A stretch of 45,541 bases of DNA from Clostridia bacterium (GTDB lineage: Bacteria; Bacillota; Clostridia; Christensenellales; Aristaeellaceae): positions 1 to 45,541 of the forward strand of contig JAFTWV010000123.1 in the NCBI GenBank assembly GCA_017465155.1, written 5' to 3'. The translations under genes and the position numbers were made by a program. Of the stretch, positions 1-8,412 are shown in pieces (positions within the stretch are counted from its first letter, which is position 1; each line of letters begins with the position of its first letter). A model generated the notes under the pieces. The model had not been told where the DNA came from. It was given only the letters and a program-made list of their open reading frames with translations, and ran no database searches.

Positions 1-1
1 G

Positions 2-37
2 ACGGCCGTGAAAAATGTAAGGAATGGTTTCGTCTGA
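2..37 (+). other. possible C-terminal tail of an upstream plus-strand gene
   Basis: Reading frame 2 is open from the window edge and ends TAVKNVRNGFV-stop at 35-37. A plus-strand hairpin terminator follows at 141-178, which implies that a plus-strand gene ends near the window start. The tail is too short to identify. Frame 1 is also open here, so the assignment is tentative. Confidence 0.2.
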
Positions 38-89
38 TGCCGAAACCGCCCCGCCCGCGCGGCAAAGCCCCGCGATACGATTACAGTCA

Positions 90-107
90 GAGGGCCTGCG
101 GGCCCTC
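90..107 (+). other. GC-rich hairpin without T-tract
   Basis: GAGGGCC (90-96) pairs with GGCCCTC (101-107) around a TGCG loop. The next T-run (124-130) lies 17 bp further on, so this is not a textbook terminator. It may be part of a tandem termination region with the hairpin at 141-172. Confidence 0.35.
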
Positions 108-140
108 CGACACCTCCCGTGAAGCTTTTTTGACAGTCTA

Positions 141-178
141 CGCCCTGCTCTCCAGCCATGGAAAGCAGGGCGTTTTAT
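141..178 (+). terminator. intrinsic terminator
   Basis: CGCCCTGCT (141-149) pairs with AGCAGGGCG (164-172), followed by TTTTATT. The T-tract lies on the plus strand, so it serves a gene upstream of the window. The converging monophosphatase gene ends at 187 and has no clear terminator of its own. Confidence 0.7.
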
Positions 179-186
179 TCTCTTTA

Positions 187-965
187 TCAGACGTTCAGTT
201 CCTGGCGGACTTTCTGCAGCAGCTCCTGCAGAAGGTCAAAGCTGCGTCGGCTGGCTGCCAGGTGCGGAATAGCCTTGTCATAGGTCACCGGGCCGCCCAG
301 AATGTTGCCGCAGCAGCCGCCGGCTTCCTCCACCAGCAGCGTACCGGCACAGTAATCCCACGGCTGCAGGATCCATTCAAAATGCCCATCGCTGCGTCCC
401 GACGCCACGTCGCACAGATCCACGCACGCGCTGCCTGTACGCCGAATGTCCGCCACCCTCGGCAGCAGCGCAGTCAGTGAACGGCCCGTAAGCTCCGCCA
501 GCTCTGTGTAATAGGGCGCGGTACCGAAGCCTATCAGCGCCCGTTCAAAGGGCTCCTCCGACACATGCAGACGTTCATCGCCGCACCATGCGCCCTTCCC
601 TGCCGCCGCATAAACAGCTCCCTGCGGTATGGGTCGTACAGCGCGCCGAAAACAGGCTTCTTGCTCTCCACTGCGCCAACGGAAATCATTGAGCAGCAGC
701 GGCGGCGAAAATAGTTGGTCGTGCCATCAATGGGATCAATGATAAAGGTCAGCGCATCTGTGAGGACGTTTTCTTCCGATTCCTCGGCAAAAAAGCGTGC
801 GCCGGGATATGCCTTTGCCAGCGCATCCAGCAAAAATTCCTGCACGGCAATATCCGCTTCCGTCACAAAATCGGCGTGCTTTCCCTTGGCAAAAACCTGC
901 GGCGCCTGATAATCCGTCATGATCCGGCCTGCGCGGCACAGGATATCCGTCAATGCAGACTGCAT
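187..965 (-). pseudogene. inositol monophosphatase family protein, single-base frameshift
   Basis: FIG-superfamily Mg2+-dependent phosphatase (inositol monophosphatase / 3'-phosphoadenosine phosphatase type). The first part carries the metal site DPIDGTTN and a Glu-Glu (FAEESEE) upstream of it. The second part carries PWDYCAGTLLVEEAGG, the family's second metal/substrate motif. The two parts are in different frames. Reading minus, the sequence runs GAGCTGTTT-ATGCGGCGG; one extra T in the T-run (plus-strand AAA at 612-614) would restore ELFYAAAGKGAW and a product of about 259 aa, the normal family length. The start at 965 is chosen because GGAGGG lies 7-8 nt upstream; longer in-frame starts would overlap the previous gene. 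It is the last gene of the operon and overlaps the phosphoesterase stop. This is either a real pseudogene or an indel error in a homopolymer. Confidence 0.8.
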
Positions 966-979
966 ACGATTTCCCTCCA

Positions 980-1675
980 TCATGCTTTTTCCAGATGCAG
1001 CACCACCAACTCGCAATTGCAGTTGATGCGGGGCGCCCATGTAGCGTTGGTCAAGCCGCGGCTGACAAAGAGCCTCCCATCGAAATAAAAGCCGCTCGTC
1101 AGCTTCGGAAGCCACCACTGCCCCGGTGCATACAAGCCCTGACTGCCGATGCGCACCTGCCCGCCGTGGGCATGCCCGGAGACGGTCAGATCAATGTCGC
1201 AGCCGGCGATATACTTCTGATAATACTCCGGGTGATGACACATCAGCAGGCGGAAACCCGACTGCTTTTCCATGCTGCCAAGGAACTCTGCCCTCACCTC
1301 GCCCGGCGCGCGGCTTGTCAGTCCGCCAAGGGTAATGCCCTTGAAGGACACAAAGCGATCGTCCAGCACAGTCACGCGGCTGCGTTCCACATGGGGCCAG
1401 TAATCTGCCAGCGCTTTCAGCTTACGCTCGTGATTGCCAATGGCATAGAACGTCGGGGCAATCTCCGGTGCAGCTTCCACAAAACGGATGGCATTCCGGT
1501 ACAGCCCGTGATGCCGCTCCACCAGATCCCCCACGATCAAAATCGCGTCACATTTACACAATTCAGGGGTCAGATCATCAAACGGACCGTCGTGCAGATC
1601 CGCGACCAGCGCAAGCGTCAGCGGAGTTTCGATCCGCGCTGACCGAACCGTCACATGATTGATTTCCCTCTTCAT
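980..1675 (-). CDS. calcineurin-like metallophosphoesterase (YkuE/YaeI-like)
   Basis: A 231-aa dimetal phosphoesterase. Visible motifs in order are VADLHDG (DxH, about residue 26), VGDLV (GD), GNHE (about 80), CHHPEYY (about 147) and SGHAHGGQ (GHxH, about 170), the full calcineurin-type metal set. No N-terminal membrane segment is present, unlike many YaeI/YkuE proteins. The start is set at 1675 because its ATG overlaps the previous gene's TGA (ATGA), indicating translational coupling; in-frame extension upstream would lie inside that gene. The YaeI/YkuE group acts on membrane lipids or undecaprenyl/UDP-sugar substrates; the substrate cannot be read from the sequence. Cotranscribed with the monophosphatase downstream. 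Confidence 0.85.
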   Translation of the reverse strand: MKREINHVTVRSARIETPLTLALVADLHDGPFDDLTPELCKCDAILIVGDLVERHHGLYRNAIRFVEAAPEIAPTFYAIGNHERKLKALADYWPHVERSRVTVLDDRFVSFKGITLGGLTSRAPGEVRAEFLGSMEKQSGFRLLMCHHPEYYQKYIAGCDIDLTVSGHAHGGQVRIGSQGLYAPGQWWLPKLTSGFYFDGRLFVSRGLTNATWAPRINCNCELVVLHLEKA

Positions 1676-2496
1676 AGGCGTTCGTCCCCCACACGGATGA
1701 TGATCGTTCCCGCCGCAGCCAGCACAAGCGCCGCGCCATACCACGGGATGGCCAGCCACAGGAGTGCATTGCTCCCCTGAGCCGCCGCGATCGCATTGAG
1801 CGACCTGAGCATCCTTGCAATGTCCAGCAGCCACACCGGAACGCTGAGCGCAGCCATCAGCCCAGCCGTCGACAGCAGCGTACTGCCCGCCACCTTGCGC
1901 AGCATCGGCAGCAGCAGCATGGCCAGCACCAGCAGCACTCCGGCTGCAATGAGCGTCAGCCGCGCCAGCATCGGCAGATCAATGTGCGCCACGGCGGCAG
2001 ACAGCACCAGATCAACAACGCTGCGCCGCAGAGGGGTAACTGCCCCGCAGACAATCTCATCCACCGCATATGCCACGTCATCCCGGGCTGCAGCGCGCCG
2101 CTGCGCAGAAGGGGTGGCTGCTGCAAAGCCCTCATCCGCCATAACAGCCGCAATCAGCGCCCTTTCCTCCTCCGCTGACAGGAATGCCGGAAGCGCTGTA
2201 TCTGCCTCTTCGCTGTGCCACAATGCATGCCACCACTGCTGCATCGCCGCATTATGCCTTCTGGCAGCATCTGCTGTCCACGGAGTCAACGTCTCAGGAG
2301 ATACCTGCTGCTTCGCTGCAAGCTCCTCAATCTTTTCATCAATACGGGCCTGCTGCTGGGCAATCAACGCTTCATTTCCCAGCGCATGCTCTGCATACCA
2401 GCCCGTCGAGGCGTAGCAGGCAAGACCTAAAAGCGCCGCAGACAACAGCAGCAGCGTCGTCAGCATCGCGCCGATATATCGGAATATATGCTTCAT
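1672..2496 (-). CDS. membrane protein of unknown function, 274 aa
   Basis: Not recognised. One N-terminal membrane segment (about residues 8-29) is followed by a roughly 140-residue Ala/Glu/Gln-rich, probably extracytoplasmic helical region containing two WW/WH-rich patches (QQWWHALWHSEE). Three hydrophobic segments follow (about 178-197, 205-225 and 245-268), ending in a short charged tail. The ATG overlaps the TGA of the 46-aa gene upstream, and its own TGA overlaps the phosphoesterase ATG, so all are translationally coupled. Coexpression with two phosphatases suggests an envelope or lipid-related job, but this is only inference. Confidence 0.7.
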   Translation of the reverse strand: MKHIFRYIGAMLTTLLLLSAALLGLACYASTGWYAEHALGNEALIAQQQARIDEKIEELAAKQQVSPETLTPWTADAARRHNAAMQQWWHALWHSEEADTALPAFLSAEEERALIAAVMADEGFAAATPSAQRRAAARDDVAYAVDEIVCGAVTPLRRSVVDLVLSAAVAHIDLPMLARLTLIAAGVLLVLAMLLLPMLRKVAGSTLLSTAGLMAALSVPVWLLDIARMLRSLNAIAAAQGSNALLWLAIPWYGAALVLAAAGTIIIRVGDERL

Positions 2497-2633
2497 CGTG
2501 TCACCACCAGCTTCAGCATTGCGAACACTGCATCATATACCGTCTCGCCGCAAAGCAGCCACCCGACGGTCAGCAGCAGCGCCGCCGGAACAAACACCGC
2601 CAGCACCGTGCGCAAAGGATATCGGTCATGCAT
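2493..2633 (-). CDS. small membrane protein, 46 aa
   Basis: Starts at ATG 2633 behind GGGAGG (spacing about 9 nt) and a near-perfect promoter, and ends in a TGA that overlaps the next ATG. The product begins MHDRYPLRTVL, has one strongly hydrophobic stretch (about residues 9-28) and a second amphipathic stretch ending KLVVTR. Two tandem ATGs (2633, 2629) lie in different frames; only the first gives this product. No family recognised. Promoter, ribosome site and ATGA coupling together make it a real gene despite its size. It heads a four-gene operon. Confidence 0.7.
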   Translation of the reverse strand: MHDRYPLRTVLAVFVPAALLLTVGWLLCGETVYDAVFAMLKLVVTR

Positions 2634-2665
2634 GGTGTGTCGCCTCCCTGTGATCAATCCTGTTT

Positions 2666-2694
2666 ATTATACGGCGAAATCCTCTCATGGTCAA
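2666..2694 (-). promoter_or_regulatory. sigma-A promoter of the small-membrane-protein operon
   Basis: TTGACC (2689-2694), 17-bp spacer, TATAAT (2666-2671), read on the minus strand. It lies about 30 bp upstream of the ATG at 2633. Confidence 0.85.
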
Positions 2695-2772
2695 TGGATT
2701 GACAGTTTTCCCCGTGCGAATGCGCTGGAGGGCTGTCAAAAGGCGCCCTCTGCAGCCGGAATTGCTCCGATT

Positions 2773-2818
2773 GCAAAAGGCGCCCTGCACGGCACTTTGG
2801 GGAACTGCGGCCTTTGCT
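2773..2818 (-). terminator. possible imperfect terminator after uvrB
   Basis: On the minus strand GCAAAGGC (2811-2818) can pair with GCCTTTTGC (2773-2781, one bulged T), with a GCA/TGC inner pairing and a TTTT run within the 3' arm. The stem is imperfect and the loop long. A 12-bp direct repeat AAAAGGCGCCCT (2738-2749 and 2775-2786) overlaps it. Confidence 0.25.
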
Positions 2819-2831
2819 CCCGCCGTCCGTT

Positions 2832-4859
2832 TTAATGATGACGCGTGCTTTCCCGCGTCCGGCGGCGCTTCTTCTGTACATCGTCCTTCTGAACCGTTTC
2901 TCCGCGCATCTCCAGCATCTGATCACGCAGCTTTGCCGCACGCTCGAAGTCCAGCTCCTTTGCCGCAGCCAGCATCTGCTCCTCCAGCTGGCGTACCACC
3001 GCTGCACGCTCCTCCTCGGTCATTTTCGCCGGTGCGCTCTCCTCTACCTTCTTCGTGATTTCCAACACCTGATGAATGGCGTTGCGTACGCTCTCCGGCG
3101 TTATGCCGTTGAGCCGATTATACTCTTCCTGAATGGCGCGCCTGCGGTTTGTTTCGCTGATAGCCCGCATCATGCTGTCCGTCATCACATCCGCATACAT
3201 GATCACCCGGCCGTCCACATTGCGCGCCGCACGGCCGATGGTCTGTACAAGCGACGTTTCCGAGCGCAGGAAGCCTTCCTTGTCCGCATCGAGGATCGCC
3301 ACAAGGCTCACCTCCGGCAGATCAAGGCCTTCGCGCAGCAGGTTGATGCCCACCAGAATGTCGTATTCGCCCAGACGCAGTCCGCGGATCAGCTCCATGC
3401 GCTCCATCGTCGTCATATCAGAATGCAGATAGCGCACGCGCATCTCCATGCCGCGCAGGTATTCCGTCAGGCTCTCAGCCATGCGCTTGGTCAGCGTTGT
3501 CACCAGCACGCGCTGCTTCTTATCCACCACCCTGTGGATCTCGCCCACAAGATCATCCACCTGCCCGGTGGCCGGACGCACGTCAATCTTCGGATCCAGC
3601 AGGCCCGTCGGCCGGATGATCTGCTCCACGATCTGCTTTGTCCTGCCAAGCTCATAAGGGCCGGGCGTTGCGCTGACGTAGATTGTCTGACCGATGCGCT
3701 GCTCAAACTCCTCAAACAGAAGCGGACGGTTGTCAAACGCGCTGGGCAGACGGAAGCCGTACTCTACCAGCTGCTCCTTGCGCGCCCGGTCTCCGTTGTA
3801 CATCGCGCGAATCTGAGGAACGGTCACATGGCTCTCATCAATGATGCACAGGAAGCCCTTAGGGAAATAGTCCAGCAGGGAATAGGGCGCGTCACCGGGC
3901 TTGCGGCCGTCAAAATACCGACTGTAATTCTCAATTCCTGAGCAATAGCCAATCTCGCGCATCATTTCGATATCATAATTGGTACGCTGGGCGATGCGCT
4001 CGGCCTCCAGGGGCTTCCCCTCCTGCGTGAAGCGCTCAATCTGCGCCTGCAGATCCGCCTCGATGACCGCGATGTTTTCGTCCAGATGACTCTTGTCCGT
4101 CGCATAGTGGGTCGCCGGGAAGATCGCCGCATGCTCAAGGTTCGAAAGCACATGCCCGCTGGTCACGTCGATCTGGCTGATTCGGTCAATCTCATCCCCG
4201 AAGAACTCAATGCGCAATCCATGTTCGTTCATCGCCGCAGGAATGATCTCCACCACGTCGCCCCGCACACGGAAGGAACCCCGGGCAAACTCAATGTCAT
4301 TACGCTCGTACTGGATATCAATCAGCAGCCGCAGCAGCCGGTCGCGATCAATGGCCATCCCCGGCCGCAGGGAGATCATCTGTCCCTCATACTCACTGGG
4401 ATCACCCATGGAGTAGATACAGGATACGGACGCGACGATAATCACATCACGGCGTTCCCGCAGCGCAGCCGTGGCACTGTGGCGCAGGCGGTCGATCTCC
4501 TCGTTGATGGACGCGTCCTTTTCAATGTAGGTGTCCGAGGAGGCGATGTAGGCTTCAGGCTGGTAATAATCATAATAGGACACGAAATACTCCACGCGGC
4601 TGTCCGGGAAGAAAGCCTTCAGCTCTGAGCAAAGCTGCGCCGCGAGGGTCTTGTTATGAGCGATAACAAGCGTCGGACGCTGCACCCGTTCGATGACAGA
4701 CGCCATGGTAAAGGTCTTGCCGGAGCCAGTCACGCCCAGCAGCACCTGCGCGTCCATTCCCTGCTGTACCCCTGAAGCGAGGGCATCAATCGCCTGTGGC
4801 TGATCGCCATTGGGCCGATATGGCGCCTTCAGGACGAATTTGCCGGTCAGTTCGGACAT
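2832..4859 (-). CDS. uvrB: excinuclease ABC subunit B
   Basis: The damage-verification helicase of nucleotide excision repair, loaded by UvrA and recruiting UvrC. The 675-aa length is normal. Visible features are the Walker A GVTGSGKT (42-49), the beta-hairpin [11 protein letters not shown] that inserts between DNA strands, DEAD-type IDESHVT, SATP, the helicase motif [11 protein letters not shown], and a C-terminal UVR motif ([15 protein letters not shown]) that contacts UvrC. The start is placed at ATG 4859 because GGAGG is 8 nt upstream; an in-frame GTG at 4868 lies inside that ribosome site. It is transcribed alone. No LexA-type CGAAC-N4-GTTCG box was seen at its promoter. Confidence 0.97.
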   Translation of the reverse strand: MSELTGKFVLKAPYRPNGDQPQAIDALASGVQQGMDAQVLLGVTGSGKTFTMASVIERVQRPTLVIAHNKTLAAQLCSELKAFFPDSRVEYFVSYYDYYQPEAYIASSDTYIEKDASINEEIDRLRHSATAALRERRDVIIVASVSCIYSMGDPSEYEGQMISLRPGMAIDRDRLLRLLIDIQYERNDIEFARGSFRVRGDVVEIIPAAMNEHGLRIEFFGDEIDRISQIDVTSGHVLSNLEHAAIFPATHYATDKSHLDENIAVIEADLQAQIERFTQEGKPLEAERIAQRTNYDIEMMREIGYCSGIENYSRYFDGRKPGDAPYSLLDYFPKGFLCIIDESHVTVPQIRAMYNGDRARKEQLVEYGFRLPSAFDNRPLLFEEFEQRIGQTIYVSATPGPYELGRTKQIVEQIIRPTGLLDPKIDVRPATGQVDDLVGEIHRVVDKKQRVLVTTLTKRMAESLTEYLRGMEMRVRYLHSDMTTMERMELIRGLRLGEYDILVGINLLREGLDLPEVSLVAILDADKEGFLRSETSLVQTIGRAARNVDGRVIMYADVMTDSMMRAISETNRRRAIQEEYNRLNGITPESVRNAIHQVLEITKKVEESAPAKMTEEERAAVVRQLEEQMLAAAKELDFERAAKLRDQMLEMRGETVQKDDVQKKRRRTRESTRHH

Positions 4860-4897
4860 GAGTATCACCTCCGGAATCGCAGAATGATTGTTCCTGT

Positions 4898-4926
4898 ATC
4901 ATAGCACAACCCGGCTTTCTTGTGAA
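4898..4926 (-). promoter_or_regulatory. uvrB promoter
   Basis: TTCACA (4921-4926), 17-bp spacer, TATGAT (4898-4903) on the minus strand, about 40 bp upstream of the uvrB ATG. Confidence 0.7.
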
Positions 4927-4974
4927 GGGGAACACCGGATTTGCCGTCATTTTCCCGCTTCGCTGTTTATGGGG

Positions 4975-5004
4975 TGGACATGTCCGGCTGCGAAGTGATA
5001 TTAT
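4975..5004 (+). promoter_or_regulatory. promoter of the membrane-anchored HTH gene
   Basis: TGGACA (4975-4980), 18-bp spacer, TATTAT (4999-5004). The ribosome site AAAGGAGG follows at 5015-5022, 7 nt before ATG 5030. Confidence 0.6.
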
Positions 5005-5029
5005 GATGTCATCAAAAGGAGGCATTTGC

Positions 5030-5542
5030 ATGGACACGACGAAAATGGGCACATTCCTGCAGCAGCTCCGCAAGGAACAGGGCATGACACAGGAGCTGTT
5101 GGGGGAGAAGCTTCATGTAAGCAGCAAGACGATCTCCCGCTGGGAAACCGGAGTATACATGCCTCCGGTAGATATGCTGCTGGAGCTTTCCAGAATATAT
5201 GGGTTAAGCATCAACGAGTTGGTTGCTGGCGAGCGTCTTTCTCCTGAAACGCTACCCCACGCAGCAGAAGAAACGCTGACGGCCGTGTTGAAGGAGCAGG
5301 AAATATTCCAGATGCAGGAGCGAAAAGCTTTCTGGCAGAAAAAATGGAACAAAGACCACCGAAGCACCATGATCCTGCTCGCATTGTTCCTGCTCATTGC
5401 GTATCTGCTCGGCACAATCTTTGATTTGGACTGGCTGAGCCTCAGTACCGTGATTGCTGCCGTTTTGACGTCTCTATATCTTACAAACCGCCGTGCAAGC
5501 TACATCGAGCATCATCTCTACGATGACAAGCTGGAGCATTAA
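5030..5542 (+). CDS. XRE-family regulator with C-terminal membrane anchor
   Basis: A 170-aa protein. The N-terminal helix-turn-helix of the Cro/CI type (about residues 8-65; GMTQELLGEKLHVSSKTISRWE) is followed by a charged linker and two membrane segments (about 112-128 and 132-148), ending in a basic/His-rich tail. This is the layout of Firmicute membrane-tethered XRE regulators, which bind DNA close to the membrane; signal and targets are unknown. ATG 5030 is chosen for its AAAGGAGG site, and an upstream in-frame ATG lies before the promoter. Transcribed singly and closed by a bidirectional terminator shared with metQ. Confidence 0.8.
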   Translation: MDTTKMGTFLQQLRKEQGMTQELLGEKLHVSSKTISRWETGVYMPPVDMLLELSRIYGLSINELVAGERLSPETLPHAAEETLTAVLKEQEIFQMQERKAFWQKKWNKDHRSTMILLALFLLIAYLLGTIFDLDWLSLSTVIAAVLTSLYLTNRRASYIEHHLYDDKLEH

Positions 5543-5548
5543 AAGAAA

Positions 5549-5587
5549 CCCCGTGCAGAGCTGTCACGCTCCGCACGGGCATTTTTC
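5549..5587. terminator. bidirectional terminator between the HTH gene and metQ
   Basis: CCCGTGC-A-GAG (5550-5560) pairs with CTC-C-GCACGGG (5569-5579). A plus-strand T-run follows (5582-5586). On the minus strand the stem is followed by GTTTCTTTTAA. It therefore serves both convergent genes. Confidence 0.8.
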
Positions 5588-5601
5588 TGTTATGGATTGA
5601 C

Positions 5602-6423
5602 TCAGAAGGTGGGCACCACGCCGCCGGCGTAGGTATCGTTCATGTACTGACGGGCTTCCTCAGTGGTCAGGGCGGTCTTCAGGGCAGCCAGCCACTCGGA
5701 GTCGACATCCTCAGCGCGCACAGCCACAACATTGGCGTACAGCACGGCGAAGGCAGAATCGGAAGCTTCCAGCGCCAGAGCGTCCACAGCGGGCTTCAGG
5801 CCAGCATCGATGGCGTAGTTGCCGTTGATGACGGCGATGTCATAGTCCGGCAGGGTGGAGGGCAGCAGCTCAGCGGCAACCTCCTCGAACTTGAAACCGC
5901 GGGGGTTCATTTCGTCAGTGATGTCGTACTTGGTCAGCACGGACTCAGCATTCGCGCCTTCGGGCACGGAGATCAGGCCGACAGCAGCCAGCAGCAGCAG
6001 GGCGCGGGTCTCGTTGGAGGGATCGTTGGGCACGCCGATGTAGGCGCCATCCTTCAGCTCCTCCAGGCTCTTCAGGCTGTCAGAGTAAATGCCGAAGGGT
6101 TCATAGTGCACGCTGAACGCGCCAACCAGCTGATCCTTCTCATCCACGGTGGCATTGTAGGAATCAAGGTAGGGCTGATGCTGGAAGTAGTTGGCCATAT
6201 CGGTGCCGTCAGACACAGCAGGATTCTCCAGCACATAGCCGTCGTACACCACGACATCGAGCTTATAGCCCAGCTCAGCCAGCTTGGCAGTCACAGCCTC
6301 GCTCTCGAGGATCTCGGCATGGGGGGCGGCAGTTGCGCCGACGCGGATGACCTTCAGGTCTTCCGCGGCCGCCAGAGACAGGGACAGAACCAGGGCAAGA
6401 ACCAGGGCAAGAATCTTCTTCAT
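5602..6423 (-). CDS. metQ: methionine ABC transporter substrate-binding protein, without lipobox
   Basis: NlpA/MetQ family binding protein, 273 aa, that delivers methionine to MetNI. Seen: a signal peptide ending LAAAED, then the family's VGATAAPHAEIL start, MANYFQHQPYL, IGVPNDPSNETRALLLL and INGNYAIDAGL (the NG-N-A ligand-pocket region). The signal peptide has no cysteine. MetQ is normally a lipoprotein, so this one is predicted to be cleaved by signal peptidase I and released, or held another way. It follows metI after 183 bp that contain two small hairpins but no clear promoter. Ribosome site AAAGGAG is 9 nt upstream of the ATG. Confidence 0.92.
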   Translation of the reverse strand: MKKILALVLALVLSLSLAAAEDLKVIRVGATAAPHAEILESEAVTAKLAELGYKLDVVVYDGYVLENPAVSDGTDMANYFQHQPYLDSYNATVDEKDQLVGAFSVHYEPFGIYSDSLKSLEELKDGAYIGVPNDPSNETRALLLLAAVGLISVPEGANAESVLTKYDITDEMNPRGFKFEEVAAELLPSTLPDYDIAVINGNYAIDAGLKPAVDALALEASDSAFAVLYANVVAVRAEDVDSEWLAALKTALTTEEARQYMNDTYAGGVVPTF

Positions 6424-6606
6424 GGTAGGTTGCTCCTTTCATTTTGTGGAACTTATTCAGACGCGGAACGCCGCGAGAGAACCAAGATAAGAGGGGGTGG
6501 TTTTAGGAACCTTTCCAAAGGGGTTGGTTTAGGGATGTTTCGCTGTCTTGTTGAAACGACGCGATTTCTTCCTTGATCGACACCCGGTATTTGCCTTGGA
6601 CGTCTC
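6424..6606 (-). other. metI-metQ intergenic region with hairpins
   Basis: Minus-strand hairpins: an imperfect AACC/GGTT plus CTTT/AAAG stem near 6508-6530, and GCGG-CGTT-CCGC near 6466-6477. Neither has a T-tract. They could protect mRNA ends and allow metQ to be made in excess of metNI, which is common for binding proteins; this is inference. Confidence 0.3.
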
Positions 6607-7272
6607 TTATTTGCGACGGCGGTGATCGATCACGTGAGACAGCGTCGTACCACCAACCTGGAACAGCTGCACCAGCAGTACCAGAACAATACTCGCCGCA
6701 TACATCACATCATATTGCCTCTTGTTCAGGCCATAGGTGATCGCCACCTTACCCAGACCGTCGCCGCCTGCCGTACCAGCCATCGCCGTGTACGCCAGAA
6801 TCGTCGTGATGCAAATTGCAAAGCCGTTCACCAGACTCGGCATCGCCTCCGGAATCAGCACCTTGCGCACGATTTGGAGCGTGCTTGAGCCCATCGACTG
6901 CGCTGCCTCCACCACGCCGGAATCAACCTCCAGCAGGCTCGACTCCACCATACGCGCCACATACGGGAAGGCACTGATCGTCAGCGGCACAATGACCGAC
7001 GCTGTGCCGGTGCCGCGGCCCATAATCGCGCGGGTTACAGGGAACAGCATCACCATCAGGATGATGAAGGGAACCGAACGCAGCAAATTCACCACAATGC
7101 CCAGCACACGGTTGAGCGTGGGCAGGGGCATGATGCCGTCCTTGCGGGTGATGACCAGCAGTACGCCCAGCGGCAGACCCAGTAAATAAGCAATCAGCGT
7201 GGATGGAATGGTCATGAACAGCGTGTTGCAGGTTTCTTCAGCAAGCATCGCCATCAGTGTGTTCCAGCTCAT
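6607..7272 (-). CDS. metI: methionine ABC transporter permease
   Basis: A 221-aa inner-membrane permease with about five membrane segments, forming the channel of the MetNI importer. It carries the family's cytoplasmic EAA-like loop (SSLLEVDSGVVEAAQSMGSSTLQIVRKVLIPEAMPS region). The ATG at 7272 overlaps the metN TGA (ATGA). A longer in-frame extension inside metN was not used. Order metN-metI-metQ is the usual one. Confidence 0.95.
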   Translation of the reverse strand: MSWNTLMAMLAEETCNTLFMTIPSTLIAYLLGLPLGVLLVITRKDGIMPLPTLNRVLGIVVNLLRSVPFIILMVMLFPVTRAIMGRGTGTASVIVPLTISAFPYVARMVESSLLEVDSGVVEAAQSMGSSTLQIVRKVLIPEAMPSLVNGFAICITTILAYTAMAGTAGGDGLGKVAITYGLNKRQYDVMYAASIVLVLLVQLFQVGGTTLSHVIDHRRRK

Positions 7273-8300
7273 GCCTGACGCACCTCCTCCACCGTCAGCC
7301 CGCGTCCCTTCAGGTACGCAAAGGCCTTGTCGCAAACATCCCGGTTCTCCGGACGGGTGATGAGCATCTGACCATACTGCGCGCCGTTAAGGGTATGGAC
7401 GTCGGCGGACAGGATGCTCACCGGCTGGCCCAGATGCAGGATCAGCTCGGCAATGATGGGCTCGGACAGCTGCTCGCCGTCAAAGACGATACGAAGGGCA
7501 GGCGCTTCCGCCAGCTCTTCGCGGTTCTCGGGGGTCACGATACCGAACAGTCGCTTGCCTGCCGCAGACTTGGTGTGGGTGAACACCTCGTCCACGCTGC
7601 CCTCCTCGGCAATCACGCCGCCATCAAGGATGGCAACATGCGTGCAGATTTGCCGGATAACCGCCATCTCATGGGTGATGACCACAATGGTGATGCCCAG
7701 CTCACGGTTGATCTGCTGCAGCAGGCGCAGGATGGACTGGGTGGTCATGGGGTCAAGAGCGGAGGTCGCCTCGTCGCACAGCAGCACTTCAGGGTCGCTT
7801 GCCAGTGCACGGGCAATAGCCACGCGCTGCTTCTGGCCGCCGGACAGCTGGGACGGATACGCCTTGGCCTTATCGGACAGGCCGACGATTTCCAGCAGCT
7901 CCGCCACGCGCTTGCGAATCCGCTCTTTCGGCACGCCCGCGATCTCCATCGGGTAGGCGATGTTCTTGGCGACAGTCTGCTGCATCAGCAGATTGAACTG
8001 CTGGAAGATCATGCTCATCTTGCGGCGCATGAGGTTCAGCTGCTGCTTGTTCATCTCCGGCACATTTTTGCCGCAGAAGAGGATCTTACCCTCCGTGGGC
8101 GTATCGAGCCTGTTTACGCAGCGGATGAGCGTGCTCTTGCCCGCGCCTGACAGGCCGATGATGCCGAAGATATCGCCCTTGTGAATCTTGAGGCTGATGT
8201 TGTCCAGCGCCACGACCTCGCCGCCGGTCACAGGGTAGACCTTGCGTACGTTCTGCAGCTCGATCTGACAGGGACGATTGGTATCCTGGATAGAATCCAT
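7269..8300 (-). CDS. metN: methionine ABC transporter ATP-binding protein
   Basis: A 343-aa ATPase of the MetNI importer. Walker A GLSGAGKST (49-57), Q-loop FQQFN, signature LSGGQKQR, Walker B VLLCDEATSALD and switch histidine (VITHE) are all present. The C-terminal NIL domain (about 265-340) binds methionine and trans-inhibits transport in the E. coli homologue. The gene lies directly downstream of an intrinsic terminator and a methionine-rich leader ORF, so its expression is probably controlled by attenuation. AGAGGGA 6-7 nt upstream supports ATG 8300. Confidence 0.96.
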   Translation of the reverse strand: MDSIQDTNRPCQIELQNVRKVYPVTGGEVVALDNISLKIHKGDIFGIIGLSGAGKSTLIRCVNRLDTPTEGKILFCGKNVPEMNKQQLNLMRRKMSMIFQQFNLLMQQTVAKNIAYPMEIAGVPKERIRKRVAELLEIVGLSDKAKAYPSQLSGGQKQRVAIARALASDPEVLLCDEATSALDPMTTQSILRLLQQINRELGITIVVITHEMAVIRQICTHVAILDGGVIAEEGSVDEVFTHTKSAAGKRLFGIVTPENREELAEAPALRIVFDGEQLSEPIIAELILHLGQPVSILSADVHTLNGAQYGQMLITRPENRDVCDKAFAYLKGRGLTVEEVRQA

Positions 8301-8320
8301 GTGCTTCCCTCTTTCTCCAT

Positions 8321-8356
8321 AAAAAACAGGGGATGCCGCTCAGATGCAGCCTCCCC
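8321..8356 (-). terminator. intrinsic terminator (attenuator) in the metN leader
   Basis: On the minus strand GGGGAGGCTGC pairs with GCGGCATCCCC around an ATCTGA loop (one mismatch, one G-U), followed by TGTTTTTTATGG. It ends only about 20 nt before the metN ATG and after the leader ORF, so it can only act on metN transcription. Confidence 0.8.
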
Positions 8357-8366
8357 TTCTCTACCC

Positions 8367-8410
8367 TCACGGTGGTCTTCAAGAGCGCCTGCCCTTACCT
8401 TCCGCCGTGA
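8367..8410 (-). promoter_or_regulatory. leader hairpin between the leader-peptide stop and the attenuator
   Basis: TCACGGCGG (8402-8410, minus-strand sense) can pair with CCACCGTGA (8367-8375), 8 of 9 pairs. It begins 2 nt after the leader stop codon, where a terminating ribosome would cover it. It may act as pause or antiterminator stem; the role is inferred. Confidence 0.5.
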
Positions 8411-8412
8411 TA

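Noticed and set aside
534-1118. Separate 194-aa protein upstream of a 125-aa protein at the left end
   Set aside because: Both are halves of one monophosphatase joined by a one-base shift; the 5' extension beyond 965 overlaps the preceding gene.
2738-2786. 12-bp direct repeat AAAAGGCGCCCT as an attachment site
   Set aside because: No integrase or element boundaries; more simply part of the termination region after uvrB.
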